A stretch of 64,000 nucleotides of DNA, taken from Pseudozobellia thermophila (GTDB taxonomy: Bacteria; Bacteroidota; Bacteroidia; Flavobacteriales; Flavobacteriaceae). The position numbers were made by a program, and so were the translations under genes. The stretch lies in NCBI RefSeq assembly GCF_900141855.1, contig NZ_FQYU01000002.1:310001-374000 (forward strand). The letters are read 5' to 3'. Under the pieces are notes generated by a model. That model worked only from the letters and a program-made list of their open reading frames with translations. It had not been told where the DNA came from and ran no database searches. The stretch's first letter is position 1. Every line of letters starts with the position of its first letter. This document shows positions 8,713 through 17,021 of this stretch, in pieces.

Positions 8713-9831
8713 ATGCAGCTAAAAATCGCTCTTCTTGGTGGAGACGGAATCGGACCCGAAGTTTTGGCCCAGTCCGTCAAGTGCCTCAAGGCCATCGAGG
8801 AAACCTTCAACCATAGTTTTGAATATGTTGAAGCTTCCGTCGGGGCCGTAGCTATTTCCAATACCGGAAAGCCCTTGCCCGACGCCACCCTAAAACTGTG
8901 CCGGGAAGCCGATGCCATTCTTTTTGGGGCCATCGGTTCCCTCGAATACGACAACAACCCCGACGCCCAAGTACGACCCGAACAAGGGCTCTTGGGGCTA
9001 CGAAAGGAATTGGGCCTCTTCGCCAACATTAGGCCCGTTAAAATGTTCGATTCGCTCATTGCCAATTCACCTCTAAAAGAGCACATTGTACGAGGAACCG
9101 ATTTGGTGATTTTTCGCGAACTGACCGGAGGTATATACTTTGGCAAAAAGAGCATCAGTGAAGACGGTACCCGGGCTTCCGATGTATGCGAATACACCGA
9201 GGACGAGATTGGCAGGGTAACCCACCTTGCCTTCAAGGCGGCCAAAAAACGCAGAAAAAAATTGACTTTGGTCGACAAGGCCAACGTCCTCGAATCGTCA
9301 CGCCTTTGGCGAAAAACCGTATCCGAGATCGCAAAATCCTACCCCGACGTCGAACTGCAGACCATGTTCATCGACAATGCCGCAGTGCAGATGATGATGA
9401 ACCCCACGCAATTCGATGTCATTTTGACCGATAACATGTTCGGCGATATCCTCTCCGACCAGGGCAGTGTAATCATTGGTTCCGTAGGCCTGTTGCCATC
9501 GGCCTCGATAGGAAGGGAAAACGCCATGTTCGAACCCTTTCACGGGTCGTACCCACAGGCCAAGGGAAAAAACATTGCCAATCCGGTCGCCTCCATATTG
9601 AGTACCGCCATGCTGTTGCAACATTATGGCCTAAACGAGGAGGCCAATGCCATCGTATCGGCCGTAAACGAATCGTTTATCAAAAAAGTAGTGACCTTGG
9701 ATGTCTTGGGAAGCAGCAAATACGGCACCGATTACGTCGGCGACTTTATTTCAGAGCATATCGTCGATCCGGACGAAAACCTGAATATCAACGACGAAAA
9801 TATCGGACTCGGCAAATCAACCATCATCTAA
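8713..9831 (+). CDS. leuB: 3-isopropylmalate dehydrogenase
   Basis: A 372-residue beta-decarboxylating dehydrogenase that oxidises 3-isopropylmalate with NAD and yields 2-oxoisocaproate for leucine. Family marks seen: GGDGIGPEV near the N-terminus, RPEQGLLGLRKELGLFANIRP, the substrate-site RELTGGIYFG, VDKANVLESSRLWR, and the metal-binding TDNMFGDILSDQ. GSVGLLPSASIG supports isopropylmalate rather than isocitrate. The gene follows leuA in the same direction with a 152-bp spacer that shows no terminator or second gene, so co-transcription is likely. Confidence 0.95.
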   Translation: MQLKIALLGGDGIGPEVLAQSVKCLKAIEETFNHSFEYVEASVGAVAISNTGKPLPDATLKLCREADAILFGAIGSLEYDNNPDAQVRPEQGLLGLRKELGLFANIRPVKMFDSLIANSPLKEHIVRGTDLVIFRELTGGIYFGKKSISEDGTRASDVCEYTEDEIGRVTHLAFKAAKKRRKKLTLVDKANVLESSRLWRKTVSEIAKSYPDVELQTMFIDNAAVQMMMNPTQFDVILTDNMFGDILSDQGSVIIGSVGLLPSASIGRENAMFEPFHGSYPQAKGKNIANPVASILSTAMLLQHYGLNEEANAIVSAVNESFIKKVVTLDVLGSSKYGTDYVGDFISEHIVDPDENLNINDENIGLGKSTII

Positions 9832-10051
9832 GTTGAAGCACAATATTTTGACCCGTCACCCCAAACGCCCGTTGCGAAGTGGTAAAATTCTTTTTAAATT
9901 CGACAGGTCGTAACCCTGTAAGGGGAAGGCTAAAAATCCCCCTTTGAACCCCGCAATCCGTTTACTCCCCCGCTAAAAATCAAATGCCATTGTGCCAAAA
10001 TCGAGCCTAAAACTTACGACAAAAAAATAAATAATTCAGCTATGCACCTTG

Positions 10052-10082
10052 TTGAATGTCTTACCGCAATGTTTTACCTTTG
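10052..10082 (+). promoter_or_regulatory. pheT promoter, Bacteroidota consensus
   Basis: TTG (10052-10054), a 20-nt spacer, then TACCTTTG (10075-10082), matching the Bacteroidota -33/-7 consensus TTG and TAnnTTTG. Transcription should begin near 10088, giving a leader of about 14 nt before the pheT ATG. Confidence 0.75.
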
Positions 10083-10101
10083 CGCCCAATAAAATTAGCC
10101 G

Positions 10102-12528
10102 ATGCAGATTTCATACAACTGGTTGAAACAATTTCTTAAGCTGGACTGGGAAGCCGATAAAACAGCTGAATTACTTACCGACCTAGGTCTTGAAGTTGAA
10201 GGGATTAGCCCCTTCGAATCGATAAAGGGAGGTTTAAAGGGCATTGTTGTGGGCGAGGTCCTCACATGTGAGAAACACCCGAATGCGGACAAATTGAAAA
10301 TTACCACGGTCGATATTGGACAAGACACCCCCCTAAACATTGTTTGCGGGGCCCCAAACGTGGCCGCAGGGCAAAAAGTACCCGTAGCGACCATCGGCAC
10401 GACACTTTATACTCCCGAAGGGGAAGCATGGAAAATCAAGAAAGGGAAGATACGCGGCGAAATAAGCGAAGGCATGATCTGTGCCGAGGATGAGCTCGGC
10501 CTGGGCAACAATCACGAGGGCATCATGGTATTAAACGACGACCTGTTGCCCGGCACCCCGTGTTCGGAGGTCTTTTCGATAGAAAACGATGAGGTCTTCG
10601 ACATAGGCCTTACCCCCAACCGCGCCGACGCCATGAGCCATTTCGGCGTGGCGAGGGACCTGAAGGCCGGGTTGAGACAAAAGGAAATCAATAAGGAATT
10701 GATCACCCCCTCGATCAGCAACTTTAACGTCGATAATCGCTCGTTGAAAATGCAAGTCGAGGTCGAAAACAGCAAATTGGCCCCTAGGTATTGTGGGGTA
10801 ACGATGAGCAACCTTATCGTACAACCTTCACCCGATTGGTTGAAAAACAGGTTGCGGTCCATAGGACTAAAGCCCATAAACAACGTGGTCGACGCCACAA
10901 ATTACGTGCTCCATGAGCTAGGACAACCCTTGCACGCCTTCGATGCCGACCGAATTCACGGAAAAAAGGTCATCGTAAAGACCTTGCCCGCCGGCACCAA
11001 GTTTATGACCCTCGATGGCGAGGAACGGGAATTGCACGAAGACGACCTCATGATCTGCGATTCGGAAAAGCCCATGTGCATAGCGGGCGTCTTCGGGGGA
11101 ATCAATACCGGGGTAACGGAATCGACCACCTCGATATTTTTGGAAAGCGCCTACTTCGATCCCGTTTCCATACGCAAAACCGCCAAAAGACACGGACTCA
11201 ACACCGACGCTTCCTTTAGGTTCGAAAGGGGCATCGATATAGAAAATGTCGAATACGCCCTTAAGAGAGCGGCCCTGCTGATCAAAGAGATCGCCGGAGG
11301 GGACATCACTTCGGATGTAGAGGACTTCTACCCCAAAAAAATCGAAGAGCACCAGGTTTTTCTGACCTTCGAAAAAACCTACTCGCTTATCGGCCAAAAA
11401 ATACCGCAAGACACCATAAAGTCGATACTGGCTTCGTTGGACATTAAGGTAAAAAGCGTTACCGAAGCCGGACTCGGCCTATCGATACCCTCCTACAGGG
11501 TCGATGTGCAGCGCGAAGTAGATGTTATCGAAGAAATACTCAGGGTCTACGGCTATAACAATATCGGTGTAAAGAACAAGATAAATGCCTCCGTGGCACC
11601 CGTTTCGAAATTCGACGACCACAAACTGCAATCGAAAATCGGGGACCAACTGGCCTCGACGGGCTTCTACGAGATCATGACCAATAGTTTGAGCTCACCC
11701 AACTACAGTTCGTTGTTGAACGATGAAAAGGAAGGAGCCCCCATTACCATGCTCAACCCATTGAGCAATGAATTATCGGTAATGAGGCAATCCATGCTCT
11801 TTTCGGGCTTGGAGGCCCTGGCCTACAACATCAACAGAAAAAAGCAGAACCTCAAGTTCTTCGAATTCGGAAAGACCTACCATCAAAACGCGGCCGAAAG
11901 AATAGAGAATAAGCACCTGAGCCTCTTTGTGACCGGAAACCGAAATAACGGCAGTTGGATCGGCGGGGACACGAAATCGGACTTCTTTTTCGTAAAGGCC
12001 GTTGTAGAAAACATACTCGAGCGCTTGGGCATCGCCCAAAGCGTGCCATCTCCTACCGAAAATACGGTTTTATCGGAAGGCATCACGTTATCCTTAAAGT
12101 CAAAACCCCTTGTATCCCTAGGCTTGGTCAAAAAGGATATATTAAACGCATTGGGCATAAAGCAGGAAGTAATCCATGCCGATTTCAATTGGGACAACGT
12201 CATAGCCCTTGCCAGCAAGAACAGCATACTTTACCGAGAAATCCCCAAACACCCCGAGGTGAAACGCGATTTCGCCCTATTGTTGGACGAGGGCGTTTCC
12301 TTTCAACAGGTGTATGAACTTGGCCTTAAAACGGAACGGAAGCTATTGAAACAAATCAGCCTTTTTGACGTCTATACAGGTAAAAACCTTCCGGAAGGCA
12401 AAAAATCCTATGCCGTTAGTTTTACACTGCAAGACACCCAACGTACGTTGACCGATAAGCAAATCGACAAAATAATGGACAAGTTGCAGAAGCGTTATGA
12501 GCAGGAGCTCGGCGCCGAACTGCGCTAA
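10102..12528 (+). CDS. pheT: Phenylalanine--tRNA ligase beta subunit
   Basis: The 808-residue beta chain of the alpha2beta2 phenylalanyl-tRNA synthetase, which charges tRNA-Phe in the cytosol. Domain order is standard: an OB-fold tRNA-binding domain (residues ~40-150, including VGEVLTCEKHPNADKL), the B3/4 editing domain, the B5 domain, a catalytic-like core, and a C-terminal anticodon-binding FDX-ACB domain (residues ~715-808). Length is normal. pheS is not adjacent. The stop codon overlaps the converging fasciclin gene by 4 nt. Expression is probably from the consensus promoter at 10052-10082. Confidence 0.97.
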   Translation: MQISYNWLKQFLKLDWEADKTAELLTDLGLEVEGISPFESIKGGLKGIVVGEVLTCEKHPNADKLKITTVDIGQDTPLNIVCGAPNVAAGQKVPVATIGTTLYTPEGEAWKIKKGKIRGEISEGMICAEDELGLGNNHEGIMVLNDDLLPGTPCSEVFSIENDEVFDIGLTPNRADAMSHFGVARDLKAGLRQKEINKELITPSISNFNVDNRSLKMQVEVENSKLAPRYCGVTMSNLIVQPSPDWLKNRLRSIGLKPINNVVDATNYVLHELGQPLHAFDADRIHGKKVIVKTLPAGTKFMTLDGEERELHEDDLMICDSEKPMCIAGVFGGINTGVTESTTSIFLESAYFDPVSIRKTAKRHGLNTDASFRFERGIDIENVEYALKRAALLIKEIAGGDITSDVEDFYPKKIEEHQVFLTFEKTYSLIGQKIPQDTIKSILASLDIKVKSVTEAGLGLSIPSYRVDVQREVDVIEEILRVYGYNNIGVKNKINASVAPVSKFDDHKLQSKIGDQLASTGFYEIMTNSLSSPNYSSLLNDEKEGAPITMLNPLSNELSVMRQSMLFSGLEALAYNINRKKQNLKFFEFGKTYHQNAAERIENKHLSLFVTGNRNNGSWIGGDTKSDFFFVKAVVENILERLGIAQSVPSPTENTVLSEGITLSLKSKPLVSLGLVKKDILNALGIKQEVIHADFNWDNVIALASKNSILYREIPKHPEVKRDFALLLDEGVSFQQVYELGLKTERKLLKQISLFDVYTGKNLPEGKKSYAVSFTLQDTQRTLTDKQIDKIMDKLQKRYEQELGAELR

Positions 12529-13070
12529 GACCTGACTTTTTGGGGTAGAATGACACTGTCGATCTCGTGTATGACGCCGTTCAACTGATTGGAGTCGGCC
12601 ACGACTATCTTGGCCTGGTTGCCATAACCATCGGTCAGTACGATGTCAAGGCCTTCCATGGTTGCGGTGATATCATCACCGTTAACGGTGGTAAAGGTCG
12701 CCTTGCCCCGGCCCCGGCACATGGCCTTTAAGATTTTCGAAGCCGATAGATTGCCGGCCACGATATGGTAGGTCAACAAATCCTTCAATTCCTTTTTGTT
12801 CTCAGGGTCCATCAAATCCTCAACGGACTTTCCCGATAGCTTTTCAAAGGCCGAATCGGAAGGTGCAAAAACGGTAAAAGGCCCGGATTGATCGAGAAGC
12901 TCTTCCAAATCGGTGGCCTTCATGACGGCCAACAGGGTTTTATGACGCTCCGAATGCGCCGTAGTGTTGATTATGGAATTTTTGCCCCCATTTGAGAAGT
13001 TCTCCTGGGCAGAAGTAATACCGGTTACGGCGAGAAAAAGAAATACGAGGAATCTTGTATGTAATTTCAT
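12525..13070 (-). CDS. Secreted fasciclin (FAS1) domain protein
   Basis: A 181-residue protein with a cleavable signal peptide (hydrophobic core residues ~7-19, likely cut after TSA) and one FAS1 domain (residues ~42-177). The typical motifs are present: TDLEELLDQSGPFTVFAPSD and LLTYHIVAGNLSA, plus a C-terminal NGVIHEID. FAS1 domains mediate adhesion; in bacteria they are exported and poorly characterised. There is no lipobox cysteine. It converges on pheT with a 4-nt overlap of stop codons and seems to be a single-gene unit. Confidence 0.92.
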   Translation of the reverse strand: MKLHTRFLVFLFLAVTGITSAQENFSNGGKNSIINTTAHSERHKTLLAVMKATDLEELLDQSGPFTVFAPSDSAFEKLSGKSVEDLMDPENKKELKDLLTYHIVAGNLSASKILKAMCRGRGKATFTTVNGDDITATMEGLDIVLTDGYGNQAKIVVADSNQLNGVIHEIDSVILPQKVRS

Positions 13071-13239
13071 TCGAATTGGTTAAATATTTTAACTAAAAAC
13101 CCGATGAACGGCAACTTTTGTCGACAAATAACGATCAATGCAGGGGGTTTACAAAAAAAATTAATGATATTTTTTAATTTTTAACATATTATTAACATTT
13201 GAATTCGCGGGGCCAAGCTCAATCGCAGGGTGAAATCGC

Positions 13240-13247
13240 TAATTTTG
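13240..13247 (+). promoter_or_regulatory. Candidate -7 promoter element (TAATTTTG)
   Basis: TAATTTTG fits TAnnTTTG and is 25 nt upstream of the ATG at 13273. No TTG lies at the expected spacing, so only the -7 half is supported. Confidence 0.45.
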
Positions 13248-13272
13248 AGTATAATGCAAAAAAAAGAAGGAG

Positions 13273-13989
13273 ATGCTGAGAAAGACCAACATTAAGGATA
13301 AACTGGACCGTGAACGGACCCTTAGGGAATCTTCGGCCCATTTACTCGATGAAGTCCGAAGGATTTTACAGGAAAACGAAGCTGAGCGCAAAAGAATAAG
13401 CAACACCATCGCCGATGGTACGCCCCAAGCCGCCAACCGCTTCGACTTTGATTTATTGGAAACGGACAAGATATACCATATCGACCATATCCGTAAGATT
13501 TGCATCGACTACCGACTGCGCTTTTTAGCCTCTTCCTATTTTAAGGGAAGAATACCCCCGGAAGCCATTACAAAAATCAGGGAACTCGAACGAATCCATC
13601 AAACCGAGGTCAATGGACTAAAAATACTGGCCCCTTCCAAACTCTTTAAACTTGAGGACAAGGACGACCCACTGTTGTTTGCGCCCATAGGCAACGATTA
13701 CTTCTATTTGATCCACAAATGGGGCAACGACCTCCACCCTCTGAGAAAATGGCTTATGTGGCCCTTCAAGAGCATCGTAAACCTAACGCTGGTGGTTGCG
13801 CTACTGAGTTACTTGCTCACCCTGATGATTCCCGAAGGCTTGTTTTCGAGGAACAACAGCAGCGCCGAGTTTTGGATCATTTTCCTGTTTATGTTCAAGT
13901 GCATGGCATCGGTCGTAATTTTTTACGGCTTCGCCCTCGGAAAAAACTTTAGTCCTGCCATATGGGACAGCAAATACTACAACACATAG
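13273..13989 (+). CDS. Unknown protein with two C-terminal membrane helices
   Basis: A 238-residue protein. The first ~150 residues are soluble, charged and helical (a basic/acidic N-terminal helix to residue ~45, then a globular part with RKICIDYRLRFLASSYFKG). Two hydrophobic segments follow (about 162-186 and 199-224). This arrangement suggests an inner-membrane protein with a cytosolic N-terminal domain. I recognise no family. The start codon is supported by an AGAAGGAG stretch just upstream, which is unusual here since most genes in the window lack a Shine-Dalgarno sequence. Confidence 0.75.
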   Translation: MLRKTNIKDKLDRERTLRESSAHLLDEVRRILQENEAERKRISNTIADGTPQAANRFDFDLLETDKIYHIDHIRKICIDYRLRFLASSYFKGRIPPEAITKIRELERIHQTEVNGLKILAPSKLFKLEDKDDPLLFAPIGNDYFYLIHKWGNDLHPLRKWLMWPFKSIVNLTLVVALLSYLLTLMIPEGLFSRNNSSAEFWIIFLFMFKCMASVVIFYGFALGKNFSPAIWDSKYYNT

Positions 13990-14011
13990 GAATCGATTCT
14001 CAAACAACCCC

Positions 14012-14042
14012 AAGAAAGAAAGAAAGAAAGAAAGAAAGAAAA
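14012..14042. repeat. Tetranucleotide microsatellite (AAGA)7
   Basis: About seven perfect tandem AAGA units between the 3' ends of two converging genes (stop codons at 13989 and 14052). Such tracts change length by slippage. Its position downstream of both genes makes an effect on their expression unlikely. Confidence 0.95.
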
Positions 14043-14051
14043 GGGCCGCAC

Positions 14052-15182
14052 CTAATCGATAAAAATGGCATAGGGTACCCCTTCGGTATCCAGGTTATCG
14101 ATAAGCTTGGGGTCGGGCGCCGGCTTGATCCTTAGGAGTCCCCCTTTATCGCTGCTCCCTGTCTTCTTATACCCTATCAGTATGTAGTTGTTATTTTCAT
14201 CAAAAGACACCATGGTGGTACTCTCTATCGCGTATTCAAATTTTCGCTGTGTTTCGGTAAGAAAGTTTTCATAGGCGTATAGTACGGCAGCGTTGTTCGA
14301 AAAGTCATACACGGCGGAAATTACCGGATAAACACTGTGGTTATCCGCTATCATATCGTAGTACATTTTACCGCTGTCGTCGAATGTTTTTGTCAAGGCC
14401 TGGGCAAAGTTGGGTTCGCTTCCTTCTTGGTACATTGTGCTAGTGATAGCCAAGGTAGTGCCATCTATGGTCAAGTGCAGGCCGTCGTAACCTACGATTA
14501 TATTCCCTTCGCCCCCCGTAAAGATCGTCCTTGCGCCTGTTGACAGCACCTCGCTATGGATAACGGCCTTCGTGTTGGAGTCGATAACGGCCAATCCATT
14601 TTTGCCCGTATCGTCCTCATCCAAGGTCAGAACAAAGAGCCGCTTGTTGGCAAAGGCCATTTGAAGGGGTTTTTCATCAAGAAGCACATCGATGCCCCCA
14701 TTCTCGTCCGAAGTGGCATCAAGTACCCTTACATAGTATTTTTTCTTCTTTGGCGATACTTCCGTTTCGTAAGCGATATAAATTTCCGTCGCCGTTGTCA
14801 AAATGGAATTTGCGGTGAGCCCACAAGGCTCCAAATCGTCGAAGACCGAATAGGTGTGCGCGCGCCCCTCGTTAAAATCGTGAACGGTAATCTCGCCTCG
14901 GCAATCTCCTCTCGTATAATACAAACCCAATACACCGTCGCCTTGAAAACGCAACTGTGGTTCTTCGGCAACCTCAAAAGAGCTTTCCGTTTCACTCACG
15001 GAAAGTTCTTCGCCTTGCACCAAAAGATCAAGGCCCGATAGGGTGCCCTTATTGTTCAAAATCAAGGAATACGAAGCTTTTACTCCTTTGTTATTGTCGG
15101 TGGGATTACTGCCATCATCAGATTTTGTACAACCAATGATAGCCAGTGCCAATAAGGCACAGAACAGATTGTAGGTTTTCAT
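14052..15182 (-). CDS. Lipoprotein of unknown function
   Basis: A 376-residue protein with a signal peptide ending in a lipobox (AIIGC, Cys18), followed by a polar KSDDGSNPTDNN linker typical of flavobacterial surface or periplasmic lipoproteins. The body is rich in short beta-strand segments with repeated motifs of the type YYVRVLDAT and NGLAVIDSNT, which suggests a beta-propeller. No enzyme motif is seen. It lies 29 nt downstream of the ABC-F gene on the same strand and may be co-transcribed with it. Function unknown. Confidence 0.8.
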   Translation of the reverse strand: MKTYNLFCALLALAIIGCTKSDDGSNPTDNNKGVKASYSLILNNKGTLSGLDLLVQGEELSVSETESSFEVAEEPQLRFQGDGVLGLYYTRGDCRGEITVHDFNEGRAHTYSVFDDLEPCGLTANSILTTATEIYIAYETEVSPKKKKYYVRVLDATSDENGGIDVLLDEKPLQMAFANKRLFVLTLDEDDTGKNGLAVIDSNTKAVIHSEVLSTGARTIFTGGEGNIIVGYDGLHLTIDGTTLAITSTMYQEGSEPNFAQALTKTFDDSGKMYYDMIADNHSVYPVISAVYDFSNNAAVLYAYENFLTETQRKFEYAIESTTMVSFDENNNYILIGYKKTGSSDKGGLLRIKPAPDPKLIDNLDTEGVPYAIFID

Positions 15183-15211
15183 GATGTAAGAATTTAGGAC
15201 GATAAAGCATC

Positions 15212-16840
15212 TTAGAAAGACCCGGCGTACATTTTCTCGCGCTGCTCTTTCAATACTTTATCCGACATATATTCTTCAAACGACAAATACCTGTCAATGT
15301 TGCCCTTGGGCGTCAATTCTACAATTCTATTGGCAACCGTCTGGGCAAACTCGTGGTCGTGGGTAGTAAACAAGACCGTACCCTTGAAGTTTTTGAGCGA
15401 ATTGTTAAAGGCGGTTATACTCTCAAGGTCCAAATGGTTGGTGGGCTCATCGAGCATCAGCACATTGGCCCTCATCATCATCATCCTACTCAACATACAC
15501 CTTACCTTTTCCCCTCCTGAGAGTACGGTGCATTTTTTCAAAGCCTCTTCCCCGCTGAACAACATTTTTCCCAAGAAGCCCCTTATGTACACCTCTTCGC
15601 GCTCTTCCTCGGTTTTCGCCCACTGCCTGAGCCAATCGACCAAACTGATGGGTTCGGTAAAGAACCCGGAGTTATCGGCAGGCAAATAGGATTGGGTGGT
15701 GGTTACCCCCCATTGGAATTCTCCTTGGTCGGCTTTTCGCTGACCGTTGATTATATCGTAAAAGGCGGTGGTCGCCCTCGAATCCTTTGAAATGACCGCC
15801 ACTTTATCTCCCTTTGCCAAATTCAGGTTGACGTTTTGGAAGAGCACATCGCCATCCTCGGTCGTGGCCGACAATCCCTCAACATTTAAAATTTGGTCTC
15901 CTGCCTCCCTTTCCCTCTCAAAAATTATGGCCGGGTATCGACGGCTCGATGGTTTGATGTCCTCGACCTTAAGCTTCGACAGCATCTTTTTTCGCGAGGT
16001 GGCCTGTTTGCTCTTGGCCACGTTGGCACTGAAACGGGCGATAAATTCTTGAAGCTCCTTGGCTTTTTCCTCGGCCTTTCTATTTTGTTGCGCCCGCTGC
16101 CTTGCGGCAAGCTGGCTGCTCTCGTACCAAAAGGTATAGTTGCCCGAATACAGGTTCATCTTGCCAAAATCGATATCCGCGATATGGGTACATACGGTAT
16201 CCAAAAAGTGTCTGTCGTGGGAGACGACTATCACCGTATTCTCATAGTCGGCCAAGAAGTTTTCCAACCAACTGATCGTTTCGTAATCGAGGTCGTTGGT
16301 AGGCTCATCCATAATCAAAACGTCAGGATTGCCAAAAAGGGCCTGGGCCAACAATACCCTTACTTTCAGTTTTGAGTCCATGTCGGCCATGGTGGTAAAG
16401 TGCAGGTCTTCCGAAATGCCTAGGTTGGAGAGGAGGGCCGCAGCATCGCTGTCGGCGTTCCAACCGTTCATTTCCTCGAACTGTACCTGTAACTCCCCTA
16501 TCTTATCGGCATTCTCGTCGCTGTAATCGGCGTATAGGGCATCAATTTCGGTCTTAATGGCAAAAAGAGGCTTATTACCCATTACCACGGCCTCCAAGAC
16601 GGTTGCCTCATCGTAGGCATTGTGGTTCTGTTCCAAGATCGACATCCGCTTACCAGGTTCAAGCGACACACGCCCCGAGGTAGGTTCCACTTGACCTGAA
16701 AGTATTTTAAGAAAAGTCGATTTTCCGGCTCCGTTTGCGCCGATGACCCCATAACAGTTTCCTTCCGTAAACGTTACGTTGACCTCGTCGAACAAAACTC
16801 TCTTACCAAACTGAACGGATAAATTCGATACTGATAACAT
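15212..16840 (-). CDS. ABC-F family ATPase, YbiT/YkpA-like
   Basis: A 542-residue soluble protein with two ABC domains and no membrane part, so a ribosome-associated ABC-F translation factor. NBD1 has a good Walker A (GANGAGKST, 34-42) and Walker B (IMDEPTNDLD, ~176-185) but its signature is degenerate (MADMDSKLK, 151-159). NBD2 has a degenerate Walker A (residues ~350-358, ISKDSRATT) but an intact LSGGEK signature (440-445) and Walker B (MLDEPTNHLD). The two defects fall on the same composite site, leaving one canonical ATP site. A charged linker (residues ~245-300) separates the domains. Length and layout resemble the YbiT/YkpA branch rather than an antibiotic-resistance branch. A consensus promoter lies at 16865-16896. 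Confidence 0.93.
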   Translation of the reverse strand: MLSVSNLSVQFGKRVLFDEVNVTFTEGNCYGVIGANGAGKSTFLKILSGQVEPTSGRVSLEPGKRMSILEQNHNAYDEATVLEAVVMGNKPLFAIKTEIDALYADYSDENADKIGELQVQFEEMNGWNADSDAAALLSNLGISEDLHFTTMADMDSKLKVRVLLAQALFGNPDVLIMDEPTNDLDYETISWLENFLADYENTVIVVSHDRHFLDTVCTHIADIDFGKMNLYSGNYTFWYESSQLAARQRAQQNRKAEEKAKELQEFIARFSANVAKSKQATSRKKMLSKLKVEDIKPSSRRYPAIIFEREREAGDQILNVEGLSATTEDGDVLFQNVNLNLAKGDKVAVISKDSRATTAFYDIINGQRKADQGEFQWGVTTTQSYLPADNSGFFTEPISLVDWLRQWAKTEEEREEVYIRGFLGKMLFSGEEALKKCTVLSGGEKVRCMLSRMMMMRANVLMLDEPTNHLDLESITAFNNSLKNFKGTVLFTTHDHEFAQTVANRIVELTPKGNIDRYLSFEEYMSDKVLKEQREKMYAGSF

Positions 16841-16864
16841 AGGGCTCCCTTTTTAAAATCCGTG

Positions 16865-16896
16865 CAAAAATACAGAAATTTATATGCCTGCACCAA
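16865..16896 (-). promoter_or_regulatory. ABC-F gene promoter, Bacteroidota consensus
   Basis: On the minus strand: TTG (complement of 16894-16896), a 21-nt spacer, and TATTTTTG (complement of 16865-16872). Transcription should begin near 16859, leaving a leader of about 20 nt. Confidence 0.7.
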
Positions 16897-16987
16897 TAAT
16901 CTTTGTTTCTAAACCATTCGTCCAAAATCATTAACTTAACCCCCTAACTTTTAACTCACTATTAACAGCCTAGCCCCTAGGGTTGTT

Positions 16988-16995
16988 TAATTTTG
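16988..16995 (+). promoter_or_regulatory. Candidate -7 promoter element (TAATTTTG)
   Basis: TAATTTTG matches the Bacteroidota -7 consensus 27 nt upstream of the lipoprotein ATG at 17022. No TTG lies at the usual spacing. Confidence 0.45.
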
Positions 16996-17021
16996 TTAGG
17001 CATACGGCAGATATATGACAT

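Noticed and set aside
11773-12317. Several long antisense frames inside pheT
   Set aside because: They are shadows of the conserved pheT frame on a moderate-GC coding strand and have no promoter or motif support.
13254-13295. 13-codon frame (ATG at 13254) before the 238-aa protein
   Set aside because: Too short, A-rich and overlapping the real start at 13273 in another frame; probably chance.
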